Shown here piece by piece: positions 25,328 through 34,280 of a DNA stretch of 64,000 bases (positions are counted from its first letter, which is position 1; every line of letters starts with the position of its first letter). Under the pieces are notes generated by a model that saw only the letters and a program-made list of their open reading frames with translations, made no database searches and was not told the origin of the DNA. The position numbers and the translations under genes were made by a program. Origin of the DNA: Acidovorax sp. CCYZU-2555 (GTDB taxonomy: Bacteria > Pseudomonadota > Gammaproteobacteria > Burkholderiales > Burkholderiaceae_C); the NCBI RefSeq assembly GCF_018413525.1, contig NZ_JAHCDD010000024.1:1-64000 (forward strand), written 5' to 3'.

Positions 25328-26524
25328 TTAGGCAGCCAGCACAGCTTGCACCAACGGCAGCAGTTTGGCCACGATTTCGTCGGCTTCGGCCTCGGTCAGG
25401 ATCAGCGGCGGCACGAGACGGATCACGGTGTCGGCGGTGACGCTCAGCAGCAGGCCGGCTTGCGCGGCCTGGCCGATCAGTTGGCCGCAGGGCTTGTTCA
25501 GCTCTATGCCAATCATCAGGCCCTGGCCGCGGATGTCGACCACGCCTTCGAGCGCGCCCAGCTGCGTGCGCAGCGCGGCGCGCAGGTATTCGCCCACGCT
25601 CGCGGTGTGCGCGAGCAGGCCGTCGTCTTCCATGATGCGAATGGTTTCAATGCCCGCGCACATGGCCAGCGGGTTACCGCCGAAGGTCGAGCCGTGGTTG
25701 CCAGGCTTGAGCACCTCGGCGGCCTTGCCATGGGCGACGACGGCGCCGATGGGCACGCCCGAGCCCAGGCCCTTGGCCAGCGTCATCACATCGGGCACGA
25801 TGTCGGCCCACTGGTAGGCGAACCACTTGCCGGTGCGGCCCATGCCGGCCTGCACTTCGTCAAGAATCAGCAGCCAGCCGCGCTCATCGCACAGCGCGCG
25901 CACCTGCTTGAGGTATTCGACGCGCATCGGGTGCAGGCCGCCTTCGCCCTGGATGGGCTCCATCATCACGGCCGTGATGTTGGCATTGCCTTCGGTCGCG
26001 GCCAGCAGGCCTTCGTAGTCGTTGGGTGCGACGCGGATGAAGCCTTCGAGCAGCGGGCCGAAGCCTTCGCGCACCTTGGGATTGCCGGTGGCGGTCATGG
26101 TGGCGATCGAGCGGCCGTGGAACGCATGGTCATAGACCACGATTTCGGGACGGGCAATGCCCTGGTCGACGCCGAACTTGCGCGCGATCTTGATCGCGGC
26201 TTCGTTGGCTTCGAGGCCGGTGTTGCAGAAGAACACATTGGTCATTGCCGAGCGCTCGACCAGCAGCTTGGCCAGCGTTTCCTGGCCGGGCACATGGTAG
26301 TAGTTCGACGTGTGGATCAGCTGGGTCAGCTGCTTCTGCAGCGCGGGCACCAGACGCGGGTGGTTGTGGCCCAGCGTGTTCACGGCAATACCGCCGAGCG
26401 CATCGAGGTATTCCTTGCCATTCACGTCCCAGACGCGGCAGCCTTGGCCTCGTTCCAGAGCGATCGGGACGCGGCCATAGGTGTTCATCACGTGGGGCGA
26501 GGCAGCCTCAATGAAAGCGGTCAT
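25328..26524 (-). CDS. argD: Acetylornithine aminotransferase
   Basis: 398 residues from the ATG at 26524, which is preceded by GGGAG and gives the family start (MNTYGRVPIALERGQG shortly after). PLP class III aminotransferase; it makes N-acetylornithine, and often succinyl-diaminopimelate in lysine synthesis. Motifs: FFCNTGLEANEAAIKIARK, LILDEVQAGMGRTGK and the PLP-lysine TLAKGLGSGVPIGA, then NHGSTFGGNPLA. The frame runs 45 codons further upstream, but that part is promoter DNA. First gene of argD-argF. Confidence 0.95.
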   Translation of the reverse strand: MTAFIEAASPHVMNTYGRVPIALERGQGCRVWDVNGKEYLDALGGIAVNTLGHNHPRLVPALQKQLTQLIHTSNYYHVPGQETLAKLLVERSAMTNVFFCNTGLEANEAAIKIARKFGVDQGIARPEIVVYDHAFHGRSIATMTATGNPKVREGFGPLLEGFIRVAPNDYEGLLAATEGNANITAVMMEPIQGEGGLHPMRVEYLKQVRALCDERGWLLILDEVQAGMGRTGKWFAYQWADIVPDVMTLAKGLGSGVPIGAVVAHGKAAEVLKPGNHGSTFGGNPLAMCAGIETIRIMEDDGLLAHTASVGEYLRAALRTQLGALEGVVDIRGQGLMIGIELNKPCGQLIGQAAQAGLLLSVTADTVIRLVPPLILTEAEADEIVAKLLPLVQAVLAA

Positions 26525-26594
26525 TGCAAAAATCTCCCAAGAATGCAGGGGTGGCATGGACATTGCGTCCACGCCCGGGGTTGAGCGAACTACA

Positions 26595-26622
26595 ATTTTA
26601 GATGGACCGGGCAGGATGAAAA
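26595..26622 (-). promoter_or_regulatory. Putative argD promoter
   Basis: On the minus strand, TTTTCA (26617-26622) and TAAAAT (26595-26600) with a 16-bp spacer, about 70 bp before the argD ATG. Confidence 0.45.
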
Positions 26623-26680
26623 TTGAGGAATACGCATTACAGCCGTGCAATGAGCCCATGGACCGCTCGGTTGCTTAGCC

Positions 26681-26700
26681 TAACTCTTGTATAAGAGTTA
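26681..26700. promoter_or_regulatory. Palindrome in the argD/DUF3579 divergent region
   Basis: TAACTCTT-GTAT-AAGAGTTA, perfect 8-bp arms. It is 66 bp before the DUF3579 gene and about 60 bp upstream of the argD promoter. It looks like a regulator-binding site; the regulator is unknown. Confidence 0.55.
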
Positions 26701-26765
26701 GAATCTTCCATTGACCTGTCGGCGGTGATCCCGCTGTGGTCACATCACTTTGCACAACGATATCG

Positions 26766-27086
26766 ATGGTTTCCCCCAACTCACAAGAACTGTTCATCCA
26801 GGGCACGACCCGGGATGGAAAAACCTTTAGGCCCAGCGACTGGGCAGAACGCCTGGCCGGCGTCATGAGCCAGTTCCGCCCCGGGGGAGCCTATTCCGGC
26901 AGCCATCTGAGCTATTCGCCCTGGTGCATTCCCACGACGCTCAACGGCACGAAGTGCGTGGTGCTGCATGCCGACCTGCGCGAGCACGAGCCCATGGCCT
27001 GGGATTTCGTGATCAACTTCGCCAAGGACAACGACCTGCAGATCGCCGAAGCCTGCCTGCTGCCAGACCCGCCGCGCAAGGCCTAG
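26766..27086 (+). CDS. DUF3579 family protein
   Basis: 106 residues from the ATG at 26766. The sequence FIQGTTRDGKTFRPSDWAER and the later CVVLHADLREHEPMAWDFV are hallmarks of DUF3579, a small cytoplasmic family found mostly in betaproteobacteria next to argD/argF. No biochemical function is known. No signal peptide or membrane segment. An in-frame ATG 10 codons upstream is possible but gives an unconserved extension. Divergent from argD, possibly sharing the palindrome at 26681. A terminator follows. Confidence 0.82.
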   Translation: MVSPNSQELFIQGTTRDGKTFRPSDWAERLAGVMSQFRPGGAYSGSHLSYSPWCIPTTLNGTKCVVLHADLREHEPMAWDFVINFAKDNDLQIAEACLLPDPPRKA

Positions 27087-27111
27087 TCGCGCTGCCCAGG
27101 TATCCGACCAG

Positions 27112-27134
27112 GCCGGCTTTATGCCGGCTTTTTT
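27112..27134 (+). terminator. Terminator after DUF3579
   Basis: GCCGGC-TTTAT-GCCGGC followed by six T, 25 bp after the stop. Confidence 0.88.
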
Positions 27135-27155
27135 GTGCGTTTTTGAGGGCAGGAC

Positions 27156-27187
27156 GTTCACCCTTCGATAAGCTCAGGGCGAATGGG
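27156..27187. repeat. Extragenic repeat, TTCGAYARGCTCAGG family
   Basis: CCCTTCGATAAGCTCAGGGC flanked by GTTCA and GAATGG, whose ends can pair (GTTC...GAAT). The same element occurs at 17519, 24310, 55650 and 55698. Confidence 0.8.
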
Positions 27188-27244
27188 TCAACCTCGTTAG
27201 TGGTGAGCGACGCAGGAGGCGCCGTACGGTTGAGCAGGGCGTCT

Positions 27245-27343
27245 GCGGTGGGCGAGTCGAGCCGCCGCCGGGCCGCCCCAAGGCGGCGAGGGCCCCCTTG
27301 GGGGGCAGCGACCCACACGCAGTGGGGGAGCGTGGGGGCCATT
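27245..27343. repeat. Extragenic GC-rich repeat, reverse copy
   Basis: In reverse it reads CCCCCACGCTCCCCCACTG, then CTGCCCCCCAAGGGGGC and CTTGGGGCGGCC, the same order of blocks as at 17505 and 42138. ORFs over this stretch are artefacts. It fills most of the 363-bp gap between DUF3579 and rpsT. Confidence 0.8.
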
Positions 27344-27352
27344 TCCACAACG

Positions 27353-27373
27353 AAAAAACCGCCCTAAGGCGGT
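27353..27373 (-). terminator. Terminator of rpsT
   Basis: On the minus strand ACCGCC-TTAG-GGCGGT followed by T residues, about 77 bp after the rpsT stop. Confidence 0.88.
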
Positions 27374-27449
27374 CTTTACGTTCGCTAACAGCGCACCCGT
27401 TACAAACGGCAGATGGCTTGCGCCATCCGTGCGATTGCCTAATTGTGGA

Positions 27450-27749
27450 TTAGGCGGCCAGTGCCAGGGCCTTGACCTTGGCGGACAGACGGCTCTTATC
27501 GCGAGCAGCCTTGTTCTTGTGGAAGATACCCTTGTCGGCAATGGTATCCAGCACGGATTGTGCCTTGGCAAACAGTTCGGATGCCTTGGTCTTGTCGCCA
27601 GCCAGAACAGCCTTTTCGACGTTCTTGACAGCGGTGCGGTACTTCGAGCGCAGCGAAGTGTTCGCAGCGTTCAGTACAACGTTTTGACGAGCGCGCTTGC
27701 GGCCGGAGGCCAGGCGGGGGTTCTTTTTCTTGGGTTTAGCAGATGCCAT
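27450..27749 (-). CDS. rpsT: 30S ribosomal protein S20
   Basis: 99 residues, highly basic at the start ([20 protein letters not shown]). The S20 core [15 protein letters not shown] and [20 protein letters not shown] is complete. S20 binds 16S rRNA in the 30S body. It carries the usual alanine-rich C-terminus. Monocistronic; divergent from murJ, a common arrangement in proteobacteria. It is somewhat longer than the 87-residue E. coli protein, typical for Burkholderiales. Confidence 0.97.
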   Translation of the reverse strand: MASAKPKKKNPRLASGRKRARQNVVLNAANTSLRSKYRTAVKNVEKAVLAGDKTKASELFAKAQSVLDTIADKGIFHKNKAARDKSRLSAKVKALALAA

Positions 27750-27863
27750 GATTCAAATTCCTAGTGTCTGAGGATGATGTCAGCGAAGCCGGCGATTGTA
27801 TCACTTGTTGCAGCCTTCAGGGAAGTGCGGGCTTGAAGCCCGCGCAGCGCATACACTGCCCGG

Positions 27864-29429
27864 GTGTCACTGCTCAAAGCCGCCTCCACCGTCTCGCTGC
27901 TCACGCTCGCTTCCCGGGTCACCGGACTGCTGCGCGACCTGCTCATGGCCTCCATGTTCGGCGCCAACGCGCTGACCGACGCTTTCAACGTCGCCTTCCG
28001 CATTCCCAACCTGTTCCGGCGCCTGTTCGCCGAAGGGGCGTTCAGCCAGGCCTTTGTGCCGGTGCTGGCCGCGACCAAGGCGAAGGAGGGCGAAGAGGCG
28101 ACGCGCATATTGATTGCCAATGTGGCGACCGTGCTCACCTGGGCGCTGGTGCTGACCTGCGTGCTGGGCGTGCTGGGCGCGCCGCTGCTGGTCTGGCTGC
28201 TGGCCAGCGGGCTGCAGCAAAACGGCGCGAGCTATGACGCCGCCGTGCTGATGACGCGCTGGATGTTCCCGTATATCGGCTTCATGTCGCTGGTCGCGCT
28301 GTCGGCCGGCGTGCTCAATACCTGGAAGCGTTTCGTGGTGCCCGCGGCCACGCCGGTGTTGCTCAACGTGAGCATGATAGGCGCGGCGTTGGTTGGCGCG
28401 CCGCGCTTTGCCGCGCATGGCATCGAGCCCATTTATGCGATGGCGGCCGGCGTGATGCTGGGTGGCGTGCTGCAGCTGGCGGTGCAACTGCCCGCGCTGC
28501 GCCGGCTGGGCCTGCTGCCGCGCATAGGCCTGCGCTGGAGCGCGGTGCGCGCCGCATGGCAGGACGCGGGCGTGCGCCGCATTCTGTCGCTGATGGCGCC
28601 GGCGCTGCTGGGCGTGGGCGTGGCGCAGATCTCGCTGATGATCAATACGCAGATTGCGTCCTATCTCGCGCCCGGCAGCGTGTCCTGGCTGTTCTATGCC
28701 GACCGGCTGATGGAATTTCCCACGGCCTTGCTGGGCGTGGCGCTGGGCGTGGTGCTGACCCCACAGCTGGCCGCCGCCAAGGCCGCGGCCGACGCCGAGC
28801 GCTATTCGGCCATGCTCGACTGGGGTCTGCGCCTGGTGGTCGTGCTTTCCGTGCCCTGCGCCGTGGCCCTGCTGGTGTTTGCCGAGCCGCTCGTGGCCAC
28901 GCTGTTTCACCGCGGTGCGCTGACCGACCGCGATGTCGGCAAGATCGCGCTGGCGCTGGCCGGCTATGGCGCCGGTCTCGTGGGACTGGTCGCGATCAAG
29001 GTGCTCGCGCCCGCGTACTACGCGAGCCAGGACATCCGCACGCCGGTGAAGATCGCCGTGGTGGTGCTGGTCATCACCCAGTTGCTCAATCTGGCTTTCG
29101 TACCCTGGCTGGCCCACACCGGGCTGGCGCTGTCCATCGGCATTGCGGCGCTGGTCAATGCCGCCTGGCTGTTGGTGGTCTTGTTGCGCCGCGGCACCTA
29201 TGTCCCTCGGCCGGGATGGGGTAAGCTGGTGCTGCAGGTGCTTGCGGCCAGCGTGCTGCTGTCCGTGTTGCTCGGCTGGAGCGCGCAGGCGCTCGACTGG
29301 ATAGCCCTCAAGGAACATGGGCTGCAGCGCATGGGCTGGCTGGCGCTGATCCTCTCGGCATCGGCGCTGCTGTATTTCGGTGCGCTGTGGGCCTCGGGGC
29401 TGAAGCTGCGGCAGTTGCTGCACAGATAA
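27864..29429 (+). CDS. murJ: Lipid II flippase MurJ
   Basis: 521 residues, MOP-superfamily polytopic membrane protein with about 14 segments, moving lipid II to the periplasmic side for peptidoglycan synthesis. The start is GTG at 27864, giving SLLKAASTVSLLTLASRVTG, the conserved MurJ N-terminus. Further signatures: FNVAFRIPNLFRRLFAEGAF, FPYIGFMSLVALSAGVLNTW, YADRLMEFPTALLGVALGVV and LKVLAPAYYASQDIRTPVKI-like residues. It is divergent from rpsT. Confidence 0.95.
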   Translation: MSLLKAASTVSLLTLASRVTGLLRDLLMASMFGANALTDAFNVAFRIPNLFRRLFAEGAFSQAFVPVLAATKAKEGEEATRILIANVATVLTWALVLTCVLGVLGAPLLVWLLASGLQQNGASYDAAVLMTRWMFPYIGFMSLVALSAGVLNTWKRFVVPAATPVLLNVSMIGAALVGAPRFAAHGIEPIYAMAAGVMLGGVLQLAVQLPALRRLGLLPRIGLRWSAVRAAWQDAGVRRILSLMAPALLGVGVAQISLMINTQIASYLAPGSVSWLFYADRLMEFPTALLGVALGVVLTPQLAAAKAAADAERYSAMLDWGLRLVVVLSVPCAVALLVFAEPLVATLFHRGALTDRDVGKIALALAGYGAGLVGLVAIKVLAPAYYASQDIRTPVKIAVVVLVITQLLNLAFVPWLAHTGLALSIGIAALVNAAWLLVVLLRRGTYVPRPGWGKLVLQVLAASVLLSVLLGWSAQALDWIALKEHGLQRMGWLALILSASALLYFGALWASGLKLRQLLHR

Positions 29430-29539
29430 GAGATGAATCGGTTTTTGGTTATAAGGTAGGCAGGTCGCGGTCGTCGGCAGATAAAGTGCCGACGGCCTTC
29501 CCTCTTGCGCTCGTCGGCGCCTGGTCGTACAAGGACAGC

Positions 29540-30379
29540 ATGTCACTGCGTTTTGATGCGCCTTCTTCCCTGCAATACTTTGCCACCCTGGTGCAAAGCG
29601 ACGAGCATTTGCCTCTGATGGAGGCGGCCGTCTGTATTGCGCAAGACGAATTCCCCGAACTCGATATCCAGGCCGTGCTCGCGGATATCGACCAGATGCA
29701 GGTGCGGCTCGCACGCCATCTGGTCGGCGTGCATACGCCGCTGCAGCGGCTCAAGGTACTCAATCATTTCTTCTTTGGCGAAATGGGTTTTGGCGGCAAC
29801 GTCAACAACTACTACGCGCCCGAGAACAGCTATATCCCCGTGGTGCTGGCCACGCGCCGCGGCATTCCCGTGAGCCTGGCCCTGGTCTGGCTCGAGCTCG
29901 CCCAGACGGCGGGGCTGCAGGCCGCGGGCATAGGGTTTCCCGGCCATTTTCTGCTCAAGGTCGGATTGCCTGAAGGCCAGGTGGTCATGGACCCGCTCAC
30001 GGGCACCTCGTTTTCCGCGCAGGAACTGGCACAGCGCCTGGAGCCGTTCGGGCTGGGGCGCGGGCGGCGCGAAGACACCATTCCGCTGGGTCTGCACCTG
30101 CAGGCCGCGACGGCGCGCGACATTCTCGAGCGCCTGCTGCGCAATCTCAAGGAAATCTACTTTGCCCAGAGCCAGTGGGCGCTGCTCACGGCAACGCTCG
30201 ATCGCCTGATCGTGCTGCTGCCCGACGACTGGGCCGAATACCGCGACCGGGGCGCGGTGCTGGCCGAGCAGGGCCGCACGCGCGAAGCGGTGGCCGATTG
30301 GGAGACTTATCTATTGCATGCGGGCGACCGGCCCGATGCGGGCCTGATCGCCAACCGCCTGGCCGTACTCAAAGGCTGA
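29540..30379 (+). CDS. SirB1-type transglutaminase-like/TPR protein
   Basis: 279 residues from the ATG at 29540, which has AAGGA just upstream; the frame extends 51 unconserved codons further. The N-terminal two-thirds are a transglutaminase-like fold of the SirB1 family: FFGEMGFGGNVNNYYAPENS, LATRRGIPVSLALVWLELA, GIGFPGHFLLKV. The C-terminal 80 residues contain TPR-like helices (WAEYRDRGAVLAEQGRTREAV). No classic Cys-His-Asp triad is evident: the usual cysteine position is YYAPENS. Enzyme activity is therefore doubtful and the function unknown. It lies 110 bp after murJ. Confidence 0.85.
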   Translation: MSLRFDAPSSLQYFATLVQSDEHLPLMEAAVCIAQDEFPELDIQAVLADIDQMQVRLARHLVGVHTPLQRLKVLNHFFFGEMGFGGNVNNYYAPENSYIPVVLATRRGIPVSLALVWLELAQTAGLQAAGIGFPGHFLLKVGLPEGQVVMDPLTGTSFSAQELAQRLEPFGLGRGRREDTIPLGLHLQAATARDILERLLRNLKEIYFAQSQWALLTATLDRLIVLLPDDWAEYRDRGAVLAEQGRTREAVADWETYLLHAGDRPDAGLIANRLAVLKG

Positions 30380-30386
30380 GTGCCGG

Positions 30387-31445
30387 TTATACGAGCTTGC
30401 GCGCTTCCAGCTCTTTCTTGAGGTAGGCGTAGAACAGCGGCGCGGCCACCAGGCCCGCGGGGCCGAACACCGATTCGGCGACAAACATCACCGACAGCAG
30501 TTCCCACACGCCCATGTGCGTGCGCCGGCCCACGACCTTGGCGTTGATCACGTACTCGGCCTTGTGGATCAGGATCAGAAAGCCCAAGCAGGCGGCGGCG
30601 GCCACGGGCGACACCGACAGGCCCACCAGCGTGATGACCGCGTTGCACAGCAGATTGCCGACGATGGGAATCAGGCCGGCGACAAAGGTCAGCGTGATCA
30701 GCGCGGGCGTATAGGGCAGGGCCAGATCCCAGTAAGGCAGTATCAGCAGCAGGAAGAAGGCCGTGAGCAGCGTGTTGAACGCGGCGATCCAAAACTGCGC
30801 GGCGACGATCTGACCGAAAGCTTCGCCGAACAGCGTGATGCGGCTATACAGCGCATCGACCAGCGGCGGACGTTTGAAGGGAATGTGGCGCACGGCGGCG
30901 AGCGCGCCGATCAGCAGGCCCACATAGGCGTGCAGCAGGCCCGAAAGCCAGGCGCGGCCGGCGATCGCCAGCACGCCGGCCTTGGCGCCCAGGTACGAGG
31001 CAATCATGGTCTGGATTTCGCGCGCGCCGTCAGGCAACTGGCTCGCGATGTCGGCCGGCAGCTTGTGGCGCAGCTCGAGCACGGTGCGTGCAAGATAGTC
31101 GAGCAGCTCTTTGTATTGTTGCGGGGCTTCGACGATGTAGCCGCGCGTATGGGGCAGGGCCGTGGTCAGCAGTGCCAGCGGTGCGAGCATGACCACCGCG
31201 GCGGCGACGACTTGCGCCCAATGGGGCAGATAGCCGCGGATTTTGCGGCGCTGCATCCGGGCCAGCAGCCGGGCGAGGGCGCGCGTGAGCATGAAGCCCA
31301 CGCAGACGCTCAGCAGGCCGGGCAGCAGGCCTTGCCACATGACCAGCAGCAAGGTGCCGGCCATCAGCAGATAGCTGGCGTTTACCACGCTGCGCGAAGG
31401 TGTCTGGAGGAAATCTTCTCGGGGAACAGGAAGGTAATCTGACAT
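30387..31445 (-). CDS. AI-2E/PerM-family membrane protein
   Basis: 352 residues with seven or eight hydrophobic segments in the AI-2E family pattern: two at about 27-65, one near 70-95, a long soluble middle (100-165), then LPYTPALITLTFVAGLIPIVGNLLCNAVIT, which carries the conserved PxxGN. Family members export varied small molecules or act in Na+/H+ antiport; the autoinducer-2 label should not be taken literally. The start lies 26 bp after the purM stop, so it is co-transcribed with purM, a common pairing in betaproteobacteria. It is convergent with the SirB1-type gene (7 bp between stops). Confidence 0.87.
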   Translation of the reverse strand: MSDYLPVPREDFLQTPSRSVVNASYLLMAGTLLLVMWQGLLPGLLSVCVGFMLTRALARLLARMQRRKIRGYLPHWAQVVAAAVVMLAPLALLTTALPHTRGYIVEAPQQYKELLDYLARTVLELRHKLPADIASQLPDGAREIQTMIASYLGAKAGVLAIAGRAWLSGLLHAYVGLLIGALAAVRHIPFKRPPLVDALYSRITLFGEAFGQIVAAQFWIAAFNTLLTAFFLLLILPYWDLALPYTPALITLTFVAGLIPIVGNLLCNAVITLVGLSVSPVAAAACLGFLILIHKAEYVINAKVVGRRTHMGVWELLSVMFVAESVFGPAGLVAAPLFYAYLKKELEARKLV

Positions 31446-31471
31446 CTGTGCGCGTCGTGGTACTTGCTGGG

Positions 31472-32524
31472 TCAGCGCACTTCGACGGGTTGGCCGTCAC
31501 CGCGCGCGGCGATACGTCCAATGGTATAGACAGTTTCGCCCAGGCCTTGCAATGCCGCAGCAATGGTTTCGGCTTGTTCCGCGGGCACCACGACCACCAT
31601 GCCGATGCCGTTGTTGAACGTGCGGTTCATTTCAACGGCGTCGATGCCGGCCGTGGCTTGCAGCCAGGCGAACAGCTCGGTCTGCGGCCAGCTGCCGGCG
31701 TCCAGGTGCGCGGCCAGGCCGTCGGGCAGCACGCGTGGAATGTTTTCCAGCAGGCCGCCGCCGGTGATGTGGGCCAGGGCCTTGATGGGGTGCTCGGCGA
31801 GCACGGCCAGCACGTTTTTCACGTACAGGCGCGTGGGTTCCATGATGGCTTGCTTGAAAGGCTTGCCGTCGAGGTTTGCAGGCACGGTGCCGTTGGCTTC
31901 GGCGCGTTCGATGCACTTGCGCACCAGGCTGAAACCGTTGGAGTGCACGCCGGCCGAAGCCAGGCCCAGCACCACGTCGCCGGCTTGCACGTCCTGGCCC
32001 GTGAGGATCTTGGACTTTTCGACGGCGCCGACGGCAAAGCCCGCGAGGTCGTATTCGCCTTCGGGGTACATGCCCGGCATTTCAGCGGTTTCGCCGCCGA
32101 TCAGCGCGCAGCCCGACAGCTCGCAGCCGCGGGCGATGCCGCCGACCACGGCCGCGGCGGTGTCGACGTCGAGCTTGCCGCAGGCAAAGTAGTCAAGGAA
32201 GAACAGCGGCTCGGCGCCTTGCACCAGCACGTCGTTGACGCTCATGGCGACCAGGTCGATGCCGACGGTGTCGTGCATGTTCCATTCGAAAGCCAGGCGC
32301 AGCTTGGTGCCCACGCCGTCGGTGCCCGAGACCAGCACAGGTTCCTTGTAGCGCTTGGGCACTTCGAACAGCGCGCCAAAACCGCCGATGCCGGCCATCA
32401 CGCCTTCACGCATGGTTTTCTTTGCGAGCGGCTTGATACGCTCGACCAGAGCATCGCCGGCAACAATGTCGACGCCAGCGTCTTTGTATGAAATAGGAGT
32501 GGATGGAGTGGCAGAAGAGCTCAT
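31472..32524 (-). CDS. purM: Phosphoribosylformylglycinamidine cyclo-ligase
   Basis: 350 residues from the ATG at 32524. PurM closes the imidazole ring to make AIR in purine synthesis. Motifs: [65 protein letters not shown] and [15 protein letters not shown]. The 40 codons open upstream are not conserved. First gene of purM-AI-2E; hda is divergent. Confidence 0.96.
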   Translation of the reverse strand: MSSSATPSTPISYKDAGVDIVAGDALVERIKPLAKKTMREGVMAGIGGFGALFEVPKRYKEPVLVSGTDGVGTKLRLAFEWNMHDTVGIDLVAMSVNDVLVQGAEPLFFLDYFACGKLDVDTAAAVVGGIARGCELSGCALIGGETAEMPGMYPEGEYDLAGFAVGAVEKSKILTGQDVQAGDVVLGLASAGVHSNGFSLVRKCIERAEANGTVPANLDGKPFKQAIMEPTRLYVKNVLAVLAEHPIKALAHITGGGLLENIPRVLPDGLAAHLDAGSWPQTELFAWLQATAGIDAVEMNRTFNNGIGMVVVVPAEQAETIAAALQGLGETVYTIGRIAARGDGQPVEVR

Positions 32525-32832
32525 TGGATGGTCAGTGCAGGTGTGCCCGGCAGGGGCGGAACTCGGGGATTTTACGACCCTGGCCCGGTTCGCGGGGGGC
32601 GTGTGGCTGCTTTCAAGGGCTTTTCCCCGGGTCTGTGCAGGCAAGCTGTGTGCTTTGCACGCGCGCGCAGACTAAAATCAGCGTGGCGCAACCATGGTTG
32701 CGCTTTCGAGCCCTGCCGCGGAAATCTGCGCCAGGGGCCTTTTGCTCTGTCCTTTGTAATGTTGCCGAAACTCCTTTTGCCAGCCTGTCGCGCACGGCTC
32801 CCCCTGAGCTCAGGTGGGAGGGCGTGCTCCGT
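32525..32832. other. Divergent region between purM and hda
   Basis: 308 bp with no supported gene. It holds a perfect 18-bp palindrome at 32686-32703 and the ribosome site of hda (GGGAGGG at 32816-32822). No clear -35/-10 pair was identified. Confidence 0.6.
32686..32703. promoter_or_regulatory. Perfect 18-bp palindrome
   Basis: GCGCAACCATGGTTGCGC, self-complementary without a spacer, placed midway in the purM-hda divergent region where both promoters should be. A dimeric regulator site is the simplest reading. No hairpin terminator features. Confidence 0.55.
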
Positions 32833-33540
32833 ATGCCGTCCATGAAGCAAATGGCGCTGGATATCGGTCTGGCAACGAGTCCCTCGCTGTCGCGCTTTTT
32901 CGCGGGCCCTAACATCGCGGTGTTGCAACACTTGCGGTTGTGGGTGGGCGAAGGCCGCAGCCAGATGCCGCGCTCGCCCGTGCCTACCTATCTGTGGGGC
33001 GAATCGGGCTCGGGCAAGACCCACTTGCTCAAGTCGGTGCGCGAAGCGCTGCGCGATCAAGGGGCCATTGTGGGCTGGATGGATGCGTCCATAGGCTATC
33101 CTCCGGAGTTCGACGAACGCTGGTCGGCCGTGCTGATGGATGACGTGCACCTGTACACACCCATGCAGCAGGCGCGGGCTTTCAACTGGTTTGTGAATGC
33201 GACCAGCCCGGCTACAGGCATTCCCCGCTGGGTGCTCGCGGCCGGCGAATTGCCTCCTGCCGACCTGAAGCTGCGCGAGGATTTGCGCAGCCGCCTGGGC
33301 TGGGGCCATGTGTTCCAGCTGCGGCTGCTCGACGAACCCGCGCGCCGCGCGGTGTTGCGCCAGGAGGCCGATGCCCGGGGCGTGTTTCTCGGCGACGACG
33401 TGATGGATTACATGCTCAAGCGCTTTTCGCGCGACCTGGGCAGCCTCATGCAGTTGCTCGACATGCTCGATGGCTTCGCCTTGCGCAACAAGCGGGCCAT
33501 CACCATCCCACTGCTCAAGACCATGTTGGAGACCGAGTAG
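32833..33540 (+). CDS. hda: Hda, DnaA regulatory inactivator
   Basis: 235 residues from the ATG at 32833 (GGGAGGG 10 bp upstream); the next ATG at 32842 would give the canonical MKQMALD start. A DnaA-like AAA+ ATPase that, with the DNA clamp, promotes hydrolysis of ATP-DnaA after initiation. The QMALDIG clamp-binding motif lies at the N-terminus, P-loop GESGSGKTH near residue 57, Walker B VLMDDVHLY, and sensor region DLRSRLGWGHVF. It lacks the DNA-binding domain IV of DnaA. First gene of a run hda, HAD phosphatase, pcnB, folK. Confidence 0.92.
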   Translation: MPSMKQMALDIGLATSPSLSRFFAGPNIAVLQHLRLWVGEGRSQMPRSPVPTYLWGESGSGKTHLLKSVREALRDQGAIVGWMDASIGYPPEFDERWSAVLMDDVHLYTPMQQARAFNWFVNATSPATGIPRWVLAAGELPPADLKLREDLRSRLGWGHVFQLRLLDEPARRAVLRQEADARGVFLGDDVMDYMLKRFSRDLGSLMQLLDMLDGFALRNKRAITIPLLKTMLETE

Positions 33541-33575
33541 CGCGCTAGCTGCGAGGCCTCTTTTTCTGGAACTCC

Positions 33576-34280
33576 ATGCCATCATCTTCTGCGCCCAACG
33601 TCCGCCCGCGGCTCGCGCTGTTCGATCTCGACCATACTTTGCTGCCCCTGGACTCGGACTACGAGTGGGGTGTGTTCACGACCCGCATCGGCTGGACGGA
33701 CCCGGAGGAATTCGGGCGCCGCAACGATGCGTTCTTCGCCGACTACCAGTCGGGCACGCTCAATGTGCATGACTACGTGCGCTTTGCGACCGAAGCCGTG
33801 CGCGAACGCGGCGCCCAGGCCGCGCACGAGGCCCATGCGCAGTTCATGCGCGAAGTCATCACGCCGGCGATTCGCCCGGCCGCGCGCGCGCTGCTGCAGG
33901 CGCACCGTGAGGCCGGCGACGAGATCGTGATCGTCACCGCGACCAATGAATTCATCACCCGCCCGATAGCGCAAGCGCTGGGTGTCGATGAATTGCTGGC
34001 GGTGCAACTGGCGCGCGATGCCTGCGGCTGGATCACGGGCGAGATCGATGGTCATCCGACCATGCGCGAAGGCAAGGTACTGCGCATGCAGCAATGGCTG
34101 GACCAGCGCGGACTCGACTGGAGCAAGGTCGAAAGCACGTTCTACAGCGACTCGATGAACGACGTGCCCTTGCTCGAAAAAGTGGACCATCCGGTCGCGA
34201 CCAATCCTGACGCGCGCCTGCGCGCCCTGGCCCAGGAGCGCGGTTGGCGCATACTGGACCTGTTTACTGAACACCCATGA
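33576..34280 (+). CDS. HAD-IB phosphatase, SerB-like
   Basis: 234 residues. HAD motif I LALFDLDHTLLPLDSD gives nucleophile D and acid/base D. A helical cap follows, then motif II IVTATNEF, motif III lysine in REGKVLRM, and motif IV FYSDSMNDVPLL. This matches the HAD-IB hydrolase subfamily (TIGR01490-like), commonly found between hda and pcnB in Burkholderiales. It may dephosphorylate a small metabolite, perhaps phosphoserine or histidinol phosphate; the substrate is not determined by sequence. Its stop overlaps the pcnB start (ATGA). Confidence 0.88.
   Translation: MPSSSAPNVRPRLALFDLDHTLLPLDSDYEWGVFTTRIGWTDPEEFGRRNDAFFADYQSGTLNVHDYVRFATEAVRERGAQAAHEAHAQFMREVITPAIRPAARALLQAHREAGDEIVIVTATNEFITRPIAQALGVDELLAVQLARDACGWITGEIDGHPTMREGKVLRMQQWLDQRGLDWSKVESTFYSDSMNDVPLLEKVDHPVATNPDARLRALAQERGWRILDLFTEHP

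Noticed and set aside
27013-27348. Minus-strand ORF of 111 codons before rpsT
   Set aside because: Made entirely of the extragenic repeats and a gene end; not protein-like.
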